Shown here: in pieces, positions 6,100 to 14,505 of the stretch
Layout: every line of letters starts with the position of its first letter
Numbering within the stretch: position 1 is the stretch's first letter
Source of the DNA: Clostridiales bacterium
Lineage (GTDB): Bacteria > Bacillota > Clostridia > Saccharofermentanales > Saccharofermentanaceae
Assembly (NCBI GenBank): GCA_017510605.1
Contig: JAFWMQ010000010.1
Coordinates: forward strand, 1-43,021
DNA length: 43,021 bases
Direction: 5' to 3'
Program-made: the position numbers and the translations under genes
The notes under the pieces: model-generated
The model's input: the letters and a program-made list of their open reading frames with translations, nothing else
Told to the model about the DNA's origin: nothing
The model's database searches: none

Positions 6100-7812
6100 A
6101 TGATAAAGAATAAGAAATGCTATATATATACTCGAGTTTCAACCGCAATGCAGGTTGACGGGTATAGCCTTGATGCGCAAAAGGATAAACTGCGCAAATA
6201 TGCAGACTTTCAGAACATGGAAATAGCAGGTGAGTATTCTGATGAAGGTGCTTCAGGAAAAAGCATTGCCGGAAGACCGGAATTCCAGCGCATGATGAAT
6301 GATATTGAGGACGGAAAAGACGGAATATCCTATGTTCTGGTTTTCAAGCTGTCCCGATTCGGAAGAAATGCAGCAGATGTTCTGAGTTCTCTGCAGTTTA
6401 TGCAAGATCATGACGTGAATCTGATCTGTGTTGAGGATGGAATAGACAGTTCCAAGGAAGCGGGTAAGCTTATGATATCCGTGCTTTCGGCAGTGGCAGA
6501 AATAGAACGTGAAAATATCCGTGTTCAGACAATGGCCGGTCGTGAGGAGAAAGCTCGAGAAGGAAGATGGAATGGCGGCATGGCTCCGTATGGATATAAA
6601 CTTGTTGATGGTGAGTTACAGATTGCGGAAGATGAAGTTGATATTATTCGCATAATATATGATCGCCATGTTAATAAGGGAGAAGGCCCGATCACTATTG
6701 CCAACTATCTCAATATGCACGGCTATATTAAGAAGTTAAGAGAAAACAATACTTGCTCTGGCTTCTCGGAGTCGTTTGTAAGAAAGGTTCTGGAAAACCC
6801 TGTCTATTGCGGAAAAATAGCTTACGGCAGAAGAAAAACGGAAAAGATACCCGGTTCTCATAACGAAACTCATATAGTAGCTCAGGATGAATACCAGGTA
6901 TTTGAAGGCAGGCATGAAGCAATTATCACAGAGGAGATGTGGTATACAGCTGATGAACGACGCAAAAAGAAATCAGCTATACGAGCACCAAAGACAAACT
7001 GTCATGTTGCCATCATATCCGGAATATTAAAGTGTCCTTGCTGTGGAAAGGGAATGTATGCGAATACTTCTAAGCCGCACTCTAAGGATAATAAGGAACG
7101 TCATTATTATTATTGTAAGAATAATGCGAAGGCTACCGGACATGACTGTGAATTCAGAACTAATATTGAAAGCAGCAAGATTGAACGGGAAGTGGTTTAT
7201 GTAATTACCAATATGATCAAGAATCCTGAATTTGCCAATGCCATAAAAGCAAAAATAGGATCAAGCATCGACACGACAGAGCTGGATCAAAAGTATAAAA
7301 CACTTCAGGGAATGCTTCGTCAGGCAGAAGCAACCAAGAACCGTTTGGAAAAGCAGATGGATGAATTACCGTATGATGATGCTATGTATGAGCGTAAAAT
7401 TACGGATTTACAGATGCGTTGTGACAAACAATACGATACAATGCTTGAAATAGAGAACGAGATTGAAGAGGTTAAAGTTCAGTTGAAAAGCATACGGGAA
7501 AAACAGATGACAGAGGAGAATATTTATAATGCTCTTCTTGCTTTTGACGACTTGTATGACAGCTTTGATCCTATGGAAAAGAAACAGTTCTTTAGAAGCT
7601 TTCTTGAGAAGATAGAAATATACCCGCAAAAGCGGAAAGATGGAACTTATCTAAAGAGTCTGGTCTTCAATTTCCCTATCCCCACAGCTAATGGAGGGAC
7701 AGGGAGAGAGATTTCCTTGGAATACTCGGATATGCTCGAGACGATAGTCGTTCTTTCCAAGGGTGTTGTTAAGTCAGAAAAGAACTGTGTTGAGCCTGGT
7801 TTGGAGGAATAA
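6100..7812 (+). CDS. Large serine recombinase (integrase of the element)
   Basis: 570 residues, a typical length for large serine integrases. The resolvase domain fills about residues 1-150, with the catalytic serine at position 14 in YTRVSTAMQ and later YVLVFKLSRFGRNA and ERENIRVQTMAGREEKAREG. A recombinase domain follows at about 165-275, then a zinc ribbon beginning KCPCCGKGMY (first Cys at 312) with partner cysteines around 340-351. A long coiled coil lies at about 390-480. These parts recognise attP/attB and control direction. The gene has no gap after the regulator gene and uses an AAGGAG site inside it. The zinc-ribbon membrane gene downstream starts two bases after its stop. Confidence 0.92.
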   Translation: MIKNKKCYIYTRVSTAMQVDGYSLDAQKDKLRKYADFQNMEIAGEYSDEGASGKSIAGRPEFQRMMNDIEDGKDGISYVLVFKLSRFGRNAADVLSSLQFMQDHDVNLICVEDGIDSSKEAGKLMISVLSAVAEIERENIRVQTMAGREEKAREGRWNGGMAPYGYKLVDGELQIAEDEVDIIRIIYDRHVNKGEGPITIANYLNMHGYIKKLRENNTCSGFSESFVRKVLENPVYCGKIAYGRRKTEKIPGSHNETHIVAQDEYQVFEGRHEAIITEEMWYTADERRKKKSAIRAPKTNCHVAIISGILKCPCCGKGMYANTSKPHSKDNKERHYYYCKNNAKATGHDCEFRTNIESSKIEREVVYVITNMIKNPEFANAIKAKIGSSIDTTELDQKYKTLQGMLRQAEATKNRLEKQMDELPYDDAMYERKITDLQMRCDKQYDTMLEIENEIEEVKVQLKSIREKQMTEENIYNALLAFDDLYDSFDPMEKKQFFRSFLEKIEIYPQKRKDGTYLKSLVFNFPIPTANGGTGREISLEYSDMLETIVVLSKGVVKSEKNCVEPGLEE

Positions 7813-7813
7813 G

Positions 7814-8809
7814 ATGTATTGTTCAAAATGTGGAAAAGAATTACCTGAAAACGTAAAGTTCTGCAATGAATGCGGAAATGCTGTCGGGAGTTCCGTAGAA
7901 GAATCAAATCTGTCCGGCAAATCGGACAACAAGAAAAATGATAAAACTCCTGCAAGATCATCCGGGAATGCTTTTAGTCTTGTTCTAGGATTAATAATAG
8001 GAATAGCTGTGACATCAGTTGTGGCTTTGCTTCTTGTTTTACTGAGATCTGTAGGTGCTGAATCAAAAAAGTCTTCCGGAACTGATAATTTTGCAAACAC
8101 ATCATCAGTACAGGGTGAAGGCTTTGATACTCCGGAAGATGCAATTAGAGCTTATGCTGAATACTTAAGGGATGGGGATATTAACGGGATTTATTCCGTA
8201 TTTGCTGTAGAGAGTTATCTGAAGCATTATGACATGAAGGAAGCTTTTGAATACACTCATGCATATCAGCCTTATCTTCAAAATACAAATAATCCCATAT
8301 TATTATTGGATGGATCGGATCTGGCCAATGGTATAAATTTGGAAAGCCGAAAATCGTATATTAAATCAGAACTTTATAAATCATATATCTATTGCATGGC
8401 ACAACAGATTGACGATGAAGAGATTCGCGCCCAAATCCTCAGTACCAATCCGAAAGCTTTGGAAGATGAGGATATTGATGATGTTATAAGTTTTCTTGAA
8501 TCCAATCCGGGTTTTAAGGATATGAAAATCAAGGATATTATGAAGCCTTCTGATTTCGGATTTGAAAGAGAAGATTTTATGAACGATAGTGCTGACAGTT
8601 TAAAAAAAGTATTAGGTGTAGATGATATTGAAAATGTTTCTCTTCGTATTTCATTTGATGGAGATGATTATGTGATATTTATGGTTGCTGCACGCTATGG
8701 AAACAAATGGTACCTTGTAAACTTCAATAACGCAGTGTGTTACAGGCTTGGAGTCAGCAGCTTAAGCGGTGGAATGGTATTGTATGATTCTTTAGCAGTA
8801 TCAAACTGA
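7814..8809 (+). CDS. Zinc-ribbon membrane protein with an extracytoplasmic domain
   Basis: 331 residues from ATG 7814, which has GGAGG six bases upstream; an in-frame start at 7763 inside the recombinase gene is less likely. A zinc ribbon with cysteines 3, 6, 17 and 20 opens the protein. A Ser/Lys-rich linker and one membrane helix at about 53-78 follow, then an outer domain of about 250 residues with a region like DTPEDAIRAYAEYLRDGDINGIYSVF. This 'zinc ribbon + TM + outer domain' plan is common and uncharacterised in clostridia. Its ribosome-binding site lies within the 3' end of the recombinase gene, so either it belongs to the element or the element's right end provides its start signals. 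Confidence 0.6.
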   Translation: MYCSKCGKELPENVKFCNECGNAVGSSVEESNLSGKSDNKKNDKTPARSSGNAFSLVLGLIIGIAVTSVVALLLVLLRSVGAESKKSSGTDNFANTSSVQGEGFDTPEDAIRAYAEYLRDGDINGIYSVFAVESYLKHYDMKEAFEYTHAYQPYLQNTNNPILLLDGSDLANGINLESRKSYIKSELYKSYIYCMAQQIDDEEIRAQILSTNPKALEDEDIDDVISFLESNPGFKDMKIKDIMKPSDFGFEREDFMNDSADSLKKVLGVDDIENVSLRISFDGDDYVIFMVAARYGNKWYLVNFNNAVCYRLGVSSLSGGMVLYDSLAVSN

Positions 8810-8896
8810 TCTGCGAATGGATCAGGAGCTGCCATACATCTTTCACATCCTTATTTGTGATAAAATCTCTTAGGATAGTGGATAAGGAGATAGATC

Positions 8897-9541
8897 ATGA
8901 AAAGGAAAATTCTGATTTTTGTTATTTTTGTTTCTCTGATTTTTTCAGTCGGCGATTATTTCTACGCCATGAGAGATTCCTACAACAAGTATCTTGAAGG
9001 GGAATACTTCTTCCGCGAGAAGGCGGTAACGGTTCCTGTTATCGATCCTGATGCCTGGATGACTTCTGTTGAAACGTGGGAAATGGTTAAGGATATTGAT
9101 TTTACCGACACGAGAAACATGCTGCTTTACGGAGGCAATCTTGATGTGTATGCGTATGGTCCTCACGACGGAGTCTGCACTGTTTATTACGGCTCGAAGG
9201 TGGTTGAAGATTTCCCTGTAAGCAATCTTAGGTTTGAAGGCGAGGATGCGGAGTATTTCTACGGAAGAAAGATATACACATATGATGAATATATCAGCTA
9301 TGTAAAAAGCCTTAGCGAGGATCAATTGAAGAGCACCAGGGTTAGCAGCGAGAAGGTGGCTAACTTTTTAGATGTTCAAAGGCATTTGTTCATCCTTTTT
9401 GGTGTTGAACTGGTATTAGCGCTTATTCTTATCCTGTTATACAGGGCAGAATTATTTGATCTTTTTGATCTTGGTTTGCTTCTTGCAGGTTTATACGGAT
9501 TCTTTTTCGAGATAATTACCGTAATTGCCTTTAATTTCTAG
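8897..9541 (+). CDS. Hypothetical membrane protein
   Basis: 214 residues. An N-terminal hydrophobic helix (about 4-24, ILIFVIFVSLIFSVGDYF) acts as a signal anchor. A soluble part of about 125 residues follows, then two C-terminal membrane helices (about 153-176 and 184-212). ATAAGGAG lies upstream of the ATG. It has no recognisable catalytic motif and I do not know the family. It sits alone between a zinc-ribbon gene and cysteine synthase, with its own likely promoter region in the 87-base gap upstream. Confidence 0.55.
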   Translation: MKRKILIFVIFVSLIFSVGDYFYAMRDSYNKYLEGEYFFREKAVTVPVIDPDAWMTSVETWEMVKDIDFTDTRNMLLYGGNLDVYAYGPHDGVCTVYYGSKVVEDFPVSNLRFEGEDAEYFYGRKIYTYDEYISYVKSLSEDQLKSTRVSSEKVANFLDVQRHLFILFGVELVLALILILLYRAELFDLFDLGLLLAGLYGFFFEIITVIAFNF

Positions 9542-9582
9542 ATGATTTTTTGTCTGTTCAAAAGGGCGAAAATCATATAAAT

Positions 9583-9611
9583 CTGCAACTGTTTGAAAAA
9601 TCCGCTATAAT
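9583..9611 (+). promoter_or_regulatory. Promoter of the cysteine synthase gene
   Basis: A perfect TATAAT (9606-9611) stands 17 bases after CTGCAA. The -35 is weak. No T-box or S-box structure is visible in the short leader. Confidence 0.45.
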
Positions 9612-9654
9612 ATGTCGCGTGATAAACTAAGCGACGATGAGCGGAGAGATTCAG

Positions 9655-10587
9655 ATGATCTACAACAATATCCTTGAGGCTGTCGGTAACACGCCTCTAA
9701 TCAGGTTAAATCATATAGTGCCCGAAGGCGCTGCTGATATTCTCGTAAAGAACGAGGGCCTGGATGTCGGAGGTTCTATCAAGACCCGTACCGCACTTAA
9801 TATGATCGAGCGTGCCGAGAAAGAAGGCAAGCTCAATAAAGACAGCATCATAGTTGAGCCCACGAGCGGCAATCAGGGTATTGGTCTTGCTCTGATAGGT
9901 GCCGTCAAAGGCTATCGTACGATCATCGTAATGCCTGACTCTGTAAGCCGGGAGAGAAGTCTGCTTGTAAAGCACTATGGAGCAGAAGTCATCCTTATCC
10001 ACGATGACGGCGACATAGGCAAGGCAATAGACGAGTGCAGGTTAAAAGCAGAAGAGATCGCTGCATCCGATCCCCGCGTATTCATTCCACAGCAGTTTGA
10101 GAATCCTGCAAATACCGAAGCCCAGTACGATTACACCGCAAAAGAGATACTTGAAGCAATGGATGGCCGTAAGATCGACGGTTTCTGCTCAGGTATCGGA
10201 ACAGGCGGAACGATTACAGGCATCGGCCATGCTTTAAAAGAAGTAAATCCTTCAACTGTTATTTGGGCAGCTGAGCCGGAGAATGCAGCTATCCTTTCCG
10301 GCGGAAGCATCGGCACGCACGTCCAGATGGGTATCGGAGACGGATTGATCCCCGGAATCCTTGATACTTCTGTTTATGATGATATCTGCATAATTACAGA
10401 TGATGAGGCCCTTGATACATCCCGCAGGCTTGCCCGTGAAGAAGGCATGATGTGCGGTATTTCTTCAGGTACGAATGTTGCCTGCGCCATCAAGCTCGCG
10501 AAAAAACTCGGCCCCGGCAAGACTGTCGTCACGGTATTGCCCGATACGGCTGAAAGGTATTTCTCCACACCGCTGTTCGAAGACTGA
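9655..10587 (+). CDS. cysK: Cysteine synthase (O-acetylserine sulfhydrylase), PLP-dependent
   Basis: 310 residues from ATG 9655, chosen because GGAGAG lies just upstream; an ATG at 9637 adds six residues without a ribosome-binding site. The N-terminus NNILEAVGNTPLIRLN is the family opening. The pyridoxal phosphate lysine is Lys43 in GGSIKTRTALNM, which departs from the usual SVKDR. The substrate loop TSGNQG is at 70-75 and the phosphate-binding GTGGT at 181-185. The enzyme turns O-acetylserine and sulfide into cysteine. The gene is alone, with its own promoter and a strong terminator. The unusual lysine context (DVGGSIKTR) leaves room for a variant substrate, but overall similarity supports the call. 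Confidence 0.85.
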   Translation: MIYNNILEAVGNTPLIRLNHIVPEGAADILVKNEGLDVGGSIKTRTALNMIERAEKEGKLNKDSIIVEPTSGNQGIGLALIGAVKGYRTIIVMPDSVSRERSLLVKHYGAEVILIHDDGDIGKAIDECRLKAEEIAASDPRVFIPQQFENPANTEAQYDYTAKEILEAMDGRKIDGFCSGIGTGGTITGIGHALKEVNPSTVIWAAEPENAAILSGGSIGTHVQMGIGDGLIPGILDTSVYDDICIITDDEALDTSRRLAREEGMMCGISSGTNVACAIKLAKKLGPGKTVVTVLPDTAERYFSTPLFED

Positions 10588-10613
10588 CAGAAGAATAATA
10601 TTCAGATCCGGTT

Positions 10614-10656
10614 CCGGTTATCTTTCAGGTCATACCCTGAAGATAGCCGGTTTTTT
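10614..10656 (+). terminator. Terminator after cysK
   Basis: Stem of about 15 bp (CCGGTTATCTTTCAGG with CCTGAAGATAGCCGG), loop of six bases, then TTTTTT. Confidence 0.85.
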
Positions 10657-10668
10657 ATTTCAGGCTAC

Positions 10669-10701
10669 TTGCAAAATCACACAAAAAGTGTAAAATTACA
10701 C
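10669..10701 (+). promoter_or_regulatory. Promoter with overlapping palindrome upstream of the XRE regulator
   Basis: TTGCAA (10669-10674), 16 bases, TAAAAT (10691-10696). The -10 lies in the middle of the perfect inverted repeat GTGTAA-aa-TTACAC (10688-10701). Self-repression by the XRE protein encoded 42 bases downstream is a natural reading. Confidence 0.5.
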
Positions 10702-10743
10702 CATAAATACTTTGAACATCAAAATTTTTTTGGATAGAAATAC

Positions 10744-11193
10744 ATGAAACGGGAAGAATTCATCAAGACAGTCAGCAGCAAACTCAAGCTCATTAGGACT
10801 GAGTACGGCATCACCCAGGAAGTGATGAGCGATATGCTCGGTGTTTCCAAAAAGACTCTCGTTGAGACCGAGAAGGGAAGAAGAGAGCTCTCCTGGACGG
10901 AGGTTATCGCTGTGGTCACTGTTTTCGAGAAGAGCGAGGTGCTTCAGGGAATAGTGGGCGGAGAAGCGGGTGATGTGATCCATGCGTTGGCTTTTGAAGA
11001 CAGACATATCCAGTATCCGCCGACAATGGGAGGCAAGGTCTGGTGGCGCGTGATCGATGAGAAGAACGGGATCAGGCTTCAGCAGAATTATGTTACCGGA
11101 CATTACAGACTGTTGGATAAGGAAGATTGCAGGCTTATGTCTTCATTTGACAGAAACGAAGCAGAAGAATACAGAGAATCATTGGGGAGGTAA
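10744..11193 (+). CDS. XRE-family transcriptional regulator
   Basis: 149 residues. The helix-turn-helix covers about residues 8-64 (KLKLIRTEYGITQEVMSDMLGVSKKTLVETEKGRR contains the two helices). A second part of about 80 residues is of unknown type and contains WWRVIDEKNGIRLQQN. The ribosome-binding site is weak (GGATAG). The GGGGAGG for the next gene overlaps its stop codon, so it heads an operon with two tiny membrane proteins and a binding-protein-like gene. The palindrome over its promoter suggests autoregulation. Confidence 0.75.
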   Translation: MKREEFIKTVSSKLKLIRTEYGITQEVMSDMLGVSKKTLVETEKGRRELSWTEVIAVVTVFEKSEVLQGIVGGEAGDVIHALAFEDRHIQYPPTMGGKVWWRVIDEKNGIRLQQNYVTGHYRLLDKEDCRLMSSFDRNEAEEYRESLGR

Positions 11194-11197
11194 AAAA

Positions 11198-11446
11198 ATG
11201 ATTGCAGCATGGACATTTCAACGGGTAGTGGATAATGCAGGGAATTTCCTTCTCTGGTCAGCACCGCCAATACTGTTTCTGGTATTCCTGGTCTTATTTA
11301 TTGTTAATTTTCGCAAGGTTAAAAAGGAAAACGCAAGACCCGTTAAAGCGATAATTTTCGGATGCTTGGCGGTACACATGCTTTTGTCCGCTATCGCTGA
11401 GGGTTTATTGGTATTGATCCTGGCAGCGGCGATCAGTCATATGTGA
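11198..11446 (+). CDS. Small membrane protein, two transmembrane helices
   Basis: 82 residues from ATG 11198, which has GGGGAGG overlapping the end of the regulator gene; the longer open frame to the left only shadows that gene. Two hydrophobic helices (about 20-42 and 55-80) are separated by a basic loop, RKVKKENARPVK. It has no cysteine or known motif and the function is unknown. The tight spacing to both neighbours supports a real, co-transcribed gene. Confidence 0.6.
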   Translation: MIAAWTFQRVVDNAGNFLLWSAPPILFLVFLVLFIVNFRKVKKENARPVKAIIFGCLAVHMLLSAIAEGLLVLILAAAISHM

Positions 11447-11455
11447 GGACAGATC

Positions 11456-11593
11456 ATGAAGGACAAGACTTTCGCAATCATATTAATAGCAATAACGGTC
11501 ATCGGCATCGGCGTAACTGCCGCACTGATGATTCATGGATATAATCTCTGGAAACAGATCTCGATCGTAGAGATGATCGCTAATTGGGGATAA
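11456..11593 (+). CDS. Tiny single-pass membrane protein
   Basis: 45 codons, ATG 11456 to TAA 11591: MKDKTFAIILIAITVIGIGV begins the protein, which has one hydrophobic helix (about 5-26) and an amphipathic tail ending MIANWG. It starts nine bases after the preceding stop, with GAGG upstream, and ends four bases before the next ATG. The continuity of start, stop and spacing in the operon argues for a real gene. Function is unknown. Confidence 0.5.
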   Translation: MKDKTFAIILIAITVIGIGVTAALMIHGYNLWKQISIVEMIANWG

Positions 11594-11597
11594 GGAA

Positions 11598-12560
11598 ATG
11601 GATAAGAATAAACTGACAAAACAGCTGGCAGTAATTGTTTTGGTTGTTGCGCTTTTTGCAGGACTGGATATTGCAATCTACCAATTATTCATTAAGAGAG
11701 TAATCAGTCATCATTCGCCCGGAATGCAGAAGATGAGTGTTGAAGTTGATAACTATGTGCCGTTTACGAATTCAGATAATGTTCATTCATATCAGGGTGT
11801 TGTGACACTTGATGGTGACATTCCGAGAATAGACGGAGCAGCTGCACTTCTACCGGTTTATGCAGGATTTGTTGAGAGTATTTATCCTGAAGATTCAGTA
11901 ATCTTTAACGGGGAGGACTACGATCCTTCAAGTGCAATGCACTATACGAATACACGTGGAGCCTACAAGGATATTGTTGACGGAAATGCGGATATTATTA
12001 TCTGCGCCCAGCCTTCAGATGAGCAGCTTGCTTATGCTGAGGAAAACGGCGTTGAACTTGAGATGGTTCCGGTCGGATCTGACGCTTTTGTATTTATCGT
12101 TAATTCAAATAATCCTGTATCTGATATAACGATAGAGCAGATACGGGATATTTATTCAGGAAATATTACCAACTGGAGCGAATTGGGAGGCAATAATGTT
12201 CCGATTGCCGCGATGCGGAGAAATAAGAACAGCGGTTCAGAAACAGCTCTCGAAAAGCTTATGGGCGATACACCGATCGTTCCTGATTACACGACGTTAT
12301 TCGGCAGTCCTATCGGTTTCTCATTCAGATATTATGTGACCGGGATGCTCGGGGAAGGCGGCGTTAAGATCCTTACGATAAACGGAATTGCTCCCACAGC
12401 AGAGACGATTGCCGATGGTACATATCCGGTAGCAGGCAATATCTATGCAATCTACCGAAAAGGTGAAACAAACGAAAATGTTTATAAAGCAGTAGATTTT
12501 ATGCTCTCGCCCGAAGGCCAGAAAATAGTTGAAGAGAGCGGTTATATTCCAATCTGCTGA
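11598..12560 (+). CDS. Membrane-anchored PstS-like substrate-binding protein
   Basis: 320 residues. A hydrophobic anchor at about 9-30 has no lipobox cysteine. The rest resembles the phosphate-binding protein family: DGAAALLPVYAGF, then NADIIICAQPSDEQ, VFIVNSNNPVSDITIEQI, RDIYSGNITNWSELGG and the typical ending MLSPEGQKIVEESGY. PstS proteins bind phosphate for an ABC importer, but no pstCAB genes are nearby. The protein follows a regulator and two tiny membrane proteins and may therefore act as a sensor rather than in transport. The ligand is not certain; the loop RRNKNSGSETALEKLMG is similar to, but not the same as, classic phosphate loops. Confidence 0.7.
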   Translation: MDKNKLTKQLAVIVLVVALFAGLDIAIYQLFIKRVISHHSPGMQKMSVEVDNYVPFTNSDNVHSYQGVVTLDGDIPRIDGAAALLPVYAGFVESIYPEDSVIFNGEDYDPSSAMHYTNTRGAYKDIVDGNADIIICAQPSDEQLAYAEENGVELEMVPVGSDAFVFIVNSNNPVSDITIEQIRDIYSGNITNWSELGGNNVPIAAMRRNKNSGSETALEKLMGDTPIVPDYTTLFGSPIGFSFRYYVTGMLGEGGVKILTINGIAPTAETIADGTYPVAGNIYAIYRKGETNENVYKAVDFMLSPEGQKIVEESGYIPIC

Positions 12561-12581
12561 TCAGATAGGGAAAAGGCATTG

Positions 12582-12610
12582 AAAAAGAGGCTGCTGAACA
12601 GCAACCCCTT
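12582..12610 (-). terminator. Terminator of the minus-strand small membrane protein gene
   Basis: On the minus strand GGTTGCTG-tt-CAGCAGCC (one wobble) is followed by a C-T-rich tail with five T. It lies about 30 bases beyond that gene's stop. Confidence 0.6.
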
Positions 12611-12638
12611 TCAATTGATTGGAAATCAGATTAATAAA

Positions 12639-12929
12639 TCAATTATATGAGCTTATGCCGGAAGCTGCTGCAGCAGCAACAAGAATGATCATGATTGCGC
12701 CGACAACGATGCTGAGGATAAGACCGATGATACCTGTGATCTTACCAACCTTTGTAAATGTGTTCTGAACGCCTTCCTTAGCGCACTGGCTTCCGAGAAC
12801 AAGCGAAATAATAGCGGGAATAAGACCCATACCATAAGCTTCGCAAAGAACGATGGAAGCAATACCGCATGCCATGCATGCAATTGATTTACCCTTAGAC
12901 TGGCCCTGAGCCGGTGTGTTTTCTGCCAT
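12639..12929 (-). CDS. Small membrane protein, DUF4190-like
   Basis: 96 residues starting MAENTPAQGQSKGKS; this start has AAGGAGGG upstream on the minus strand, whereas the longer frame to 13001 does not. Two hydrophobic hairpin helices (about 18-48 and 60-90) with small residues, GLIPAIISLVLGSQCAKEG, resemble the DUF4190 plan. A cysteine-rich first helix (IACMACGIASIVLC) is unusual. It is transcribed away from a similar gene at 13213 across a shared 280-base control region. Function is unknown. Confidence 0.6.
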   Translation of the reverse strand: MAENTPAQGQSKGKSIACMACGIASIVLCEAYGMGLIPAIISLVLGSQCAKEGVQNTFTKVGKITGIIGLILSIVVGAIMIILVAAAAASGISSYN

Positions 12930-13212
12930 TTGAGTGACCCTCCTTAATAATTCAGGGGTTTCGCATTGTGTTCTATCCCCATGTAAAAATGAGTTTATCA
13001 AACCAATCTGTGAATGTTAATTGATTTTCAGACAAATTGTTTGAAAATCAAAATAAGTTTATTGTTCAGTTAGCCAATTAATGTAGCGTTTCAGAATGAA
13101 GGCTTTAAGAAACTCATTTTTCTTTGTTAATTTACATTTTATTAGATAAGTGTAATAATACATACCAAGTGCATACTTTTTTGGTATGTTTATTTTTTTA
13201 AGGAGGGTCTAT
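12930..13212. promoter_or_regulatory. Shared control region between two divergent small membrane protein genes
   Basis: The region holds a strong inverted repeat TTGATTTTCA (13021-13030) / TGAAAATCAA (13042-13051) that could bind a dimeric regulator. A possible plus-strand promoter TTTACA, 16 bases, TAATAA lies near 13130-13160. Both genes have the same leader text AAGGAGGGTC before their starts. Confidence 0.5.
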
Positions 13213-13578
13213 ATGGAAACTACAAAGAATAAGCAGATCGTTGCATTGGTATTGGGTATTGCTTCCCTTGTTATCCCTAACATCGGATCAGCTATTTCAA
13301 ATGCTATCGACACATCTACAAATGATGGTTCTCGTACCGCAGGTATCATTGTTATTGTTGCTACATTGGTAGCTATCGTAGTCGGTATCATCGGTATGGT
13401 CAAGTCAGCAGGTGCCAGAAAAGAAGCTAAAGAGGCAGGTGAGAAGCAGATTCTTGCTACGATCGGTCTTGTTACATCTATCGTAGGTACAGTTGAAAGT
13501 GCTATCGTATTCTTTGCATGTGGTCTCTGCATTACATGTGTTGCCTGTGCAGCAGCTTCAGCAGTTTCATCTATTTAA
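13213..13578 (+). CDS. Small alanine-rich membrane protein
   Basis: 121 residues from ATG 13213 with AAGGAGGG upstream. Three hydrophobic helices: about 7-30 (IVALVLGIASLVIPNIGSAI), 45-66 and 85-118, the last with four cysteines (CGLCITCVACAA). The layout recalls its divergent neighbour but the sequences are only loosely alike. A terminator follows, so it is a one-gene unit. The function is unknown; both proteins together could form a stress-responsive membrane pair. Confidence 0.6.
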   Translation: METTKNKQIVALVLGIASLVIPNIGSAISNAIDTSTNDGSRTAGIIVIVATLVAIVVGIIGMVKSAGARKEAKEAGEKQILATIGLVTSIVGTVESAIVFFACGLCITCVACAAASAVSSI

Positions 13579-13606
13579 CGGATAGTTATATCGAAGCGAA
13601 AGAGGT

Positions 13607-13640
13607 CAGTTGCTTAAGTAATTAAGCAACTGCCTTTTTT
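13607..13640 (+). terminator. Terminator before lgt
   Basis: Perfect 11-bp stem CAGTTGCTTAA/TTAAGCAACTG, loop of four, then TTTTTT. Confidence 0.85.
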
Positions 13641-13655
13641 ATGTAAAGGTTATTC

Positions 13656-14474
13656 ATGTATCCATTTATCGAAATATTCGGAAGATCTATAGGAACATAC
13701 GGCATAATGGCAGCTATTGGAATGTTTGCCAGCGCTTTGTGCTGCTATCTGCTCTTAAGAAAAAAAGAAGTCTTTTTCGAAGATATCGCAATGACCGGTC
13801 TGATATTCGCCGCCGGAGCCGTGATCGGTGCACATATTGTTTACGGATTTACGAATACAGATAAGATCATCACATTATTTTTGAACATCAAGGACTATAA
13901 CTTTATAAGTTTTGTTCAAACGTTATTCGGAAACTATTTTGGCGGTATGGTTTTCTACGGAGGTCTTATCGGCGGTTTGATCGCGCTTGTCATTTCAGAC
14001 AAAGTATCCCAGAAGTATTTCAGGGGGCATGTCATGTTTGATGCCGTAGCTGTTTCCATTCCGCTTTTCCATACATTCGGCCGGATCGGGTGTTTTCTGG
14101 GCGGATGTTGTTATGGTGTACCCTGTGAAGTCGGCTTCACAGTACACGGAAACACACTGTATCCGGCCGTAAATGATGTTAACAGGCTACCGATACAGCT
14201 TATTGAATCAGGACTTAATCTGATCCTGTTTTTCGTTTTATTGGTGCTTTACAAAAAAAGAAAGTTTCAGCACAGGATGCTGATCGTTTATTTCTACATC
14301 TATCCTGTCATCAGATTTACAGATGAGTTCTTCAGGGGAGACGAGATCAGAGGATTCCTTTTCGGGCTTTCAACATCACAGATCATAAGTATTTTGCTGT
14401 TCGTGTTTGCGGTCGCAGTTACCCTGACTGACCTGGCCAGATCAAGAGCAGGCAAGACCGGTCAGGCTGTTTGA
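13656..14474 (+). CDS. lgt: Prolipoprotein diacylglyceryl transferase
   Basis: 272 residues with about seven membrane helices. The hallmark is HTFGRIGCFLGGCCYG at residues 139-154, the clostridial form of the Lgt signature, with Arg143 in the catalytic region. FYGGLIGG (about 100-107) and FFRGDEIRG...STSQIIS near the end are also typical. Lgt moves a diacylglyceryl group from phosphatidylglycerol to the lipobox cysteine of lipoprotein precursors in the membrane. The cysteine-rich signature (GCFLGGCCYG) marks the Lgt-like branch common in anaerobes, so a specialised paralogue cannot be excluded. The next gene, pfp, has its own promoter. Confidence 0.82.
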   Translation: MYPFIEIFGRSIGTYGIMAAIGMFASALCCYLLLRKKEVFFEDIAMTGLIFAAGAVIGAHIVYGFTNTDKIITLFLNIKDYNFISFVQTLFGNYFGGMVFYGGLIGGLIALVISDKVSQKYFRGHVMFDAVAVSIPLFHTFGRIGCFLGGCCYGVPCEVGFTVHGNTLYPAVNDVNRLPIQLIESGLNLILFFVLLVLYKKRKFQHRMLIVYFYIYPVIRFTDEFFRGDEIRGFLFGLSTSQIISILLFVFAVAVTLTDLARSRAGKTGQAV

Positions 14475-14505
14475 TTTTTTATACATAAAAGCCCAAAATC
14501 AATCA

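Larger units (their letters stand above)
2896..7812 (+). mobile_element. Integrative mobilizable element (MobV relaxase, serine recombinase); ends uncertain
   Basis: In order, one strand carries a RepA-like ATPase, an oriT, a MobV relaxase, a small accessory gene, a Cro/CI-like regulator and a large serine recombinase. This is the standard make-up of an integrative element that is mobilized by a helper conjugative element: no type IV secretion genes are present. The right end probably lies close to the recombinase stop. The left end could be at repeat copy B or, if the sigma-factor pair is cargo, left of copy A. Serine recombinase att cores are too short for me to fix the ends. Confidence 0.7.
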
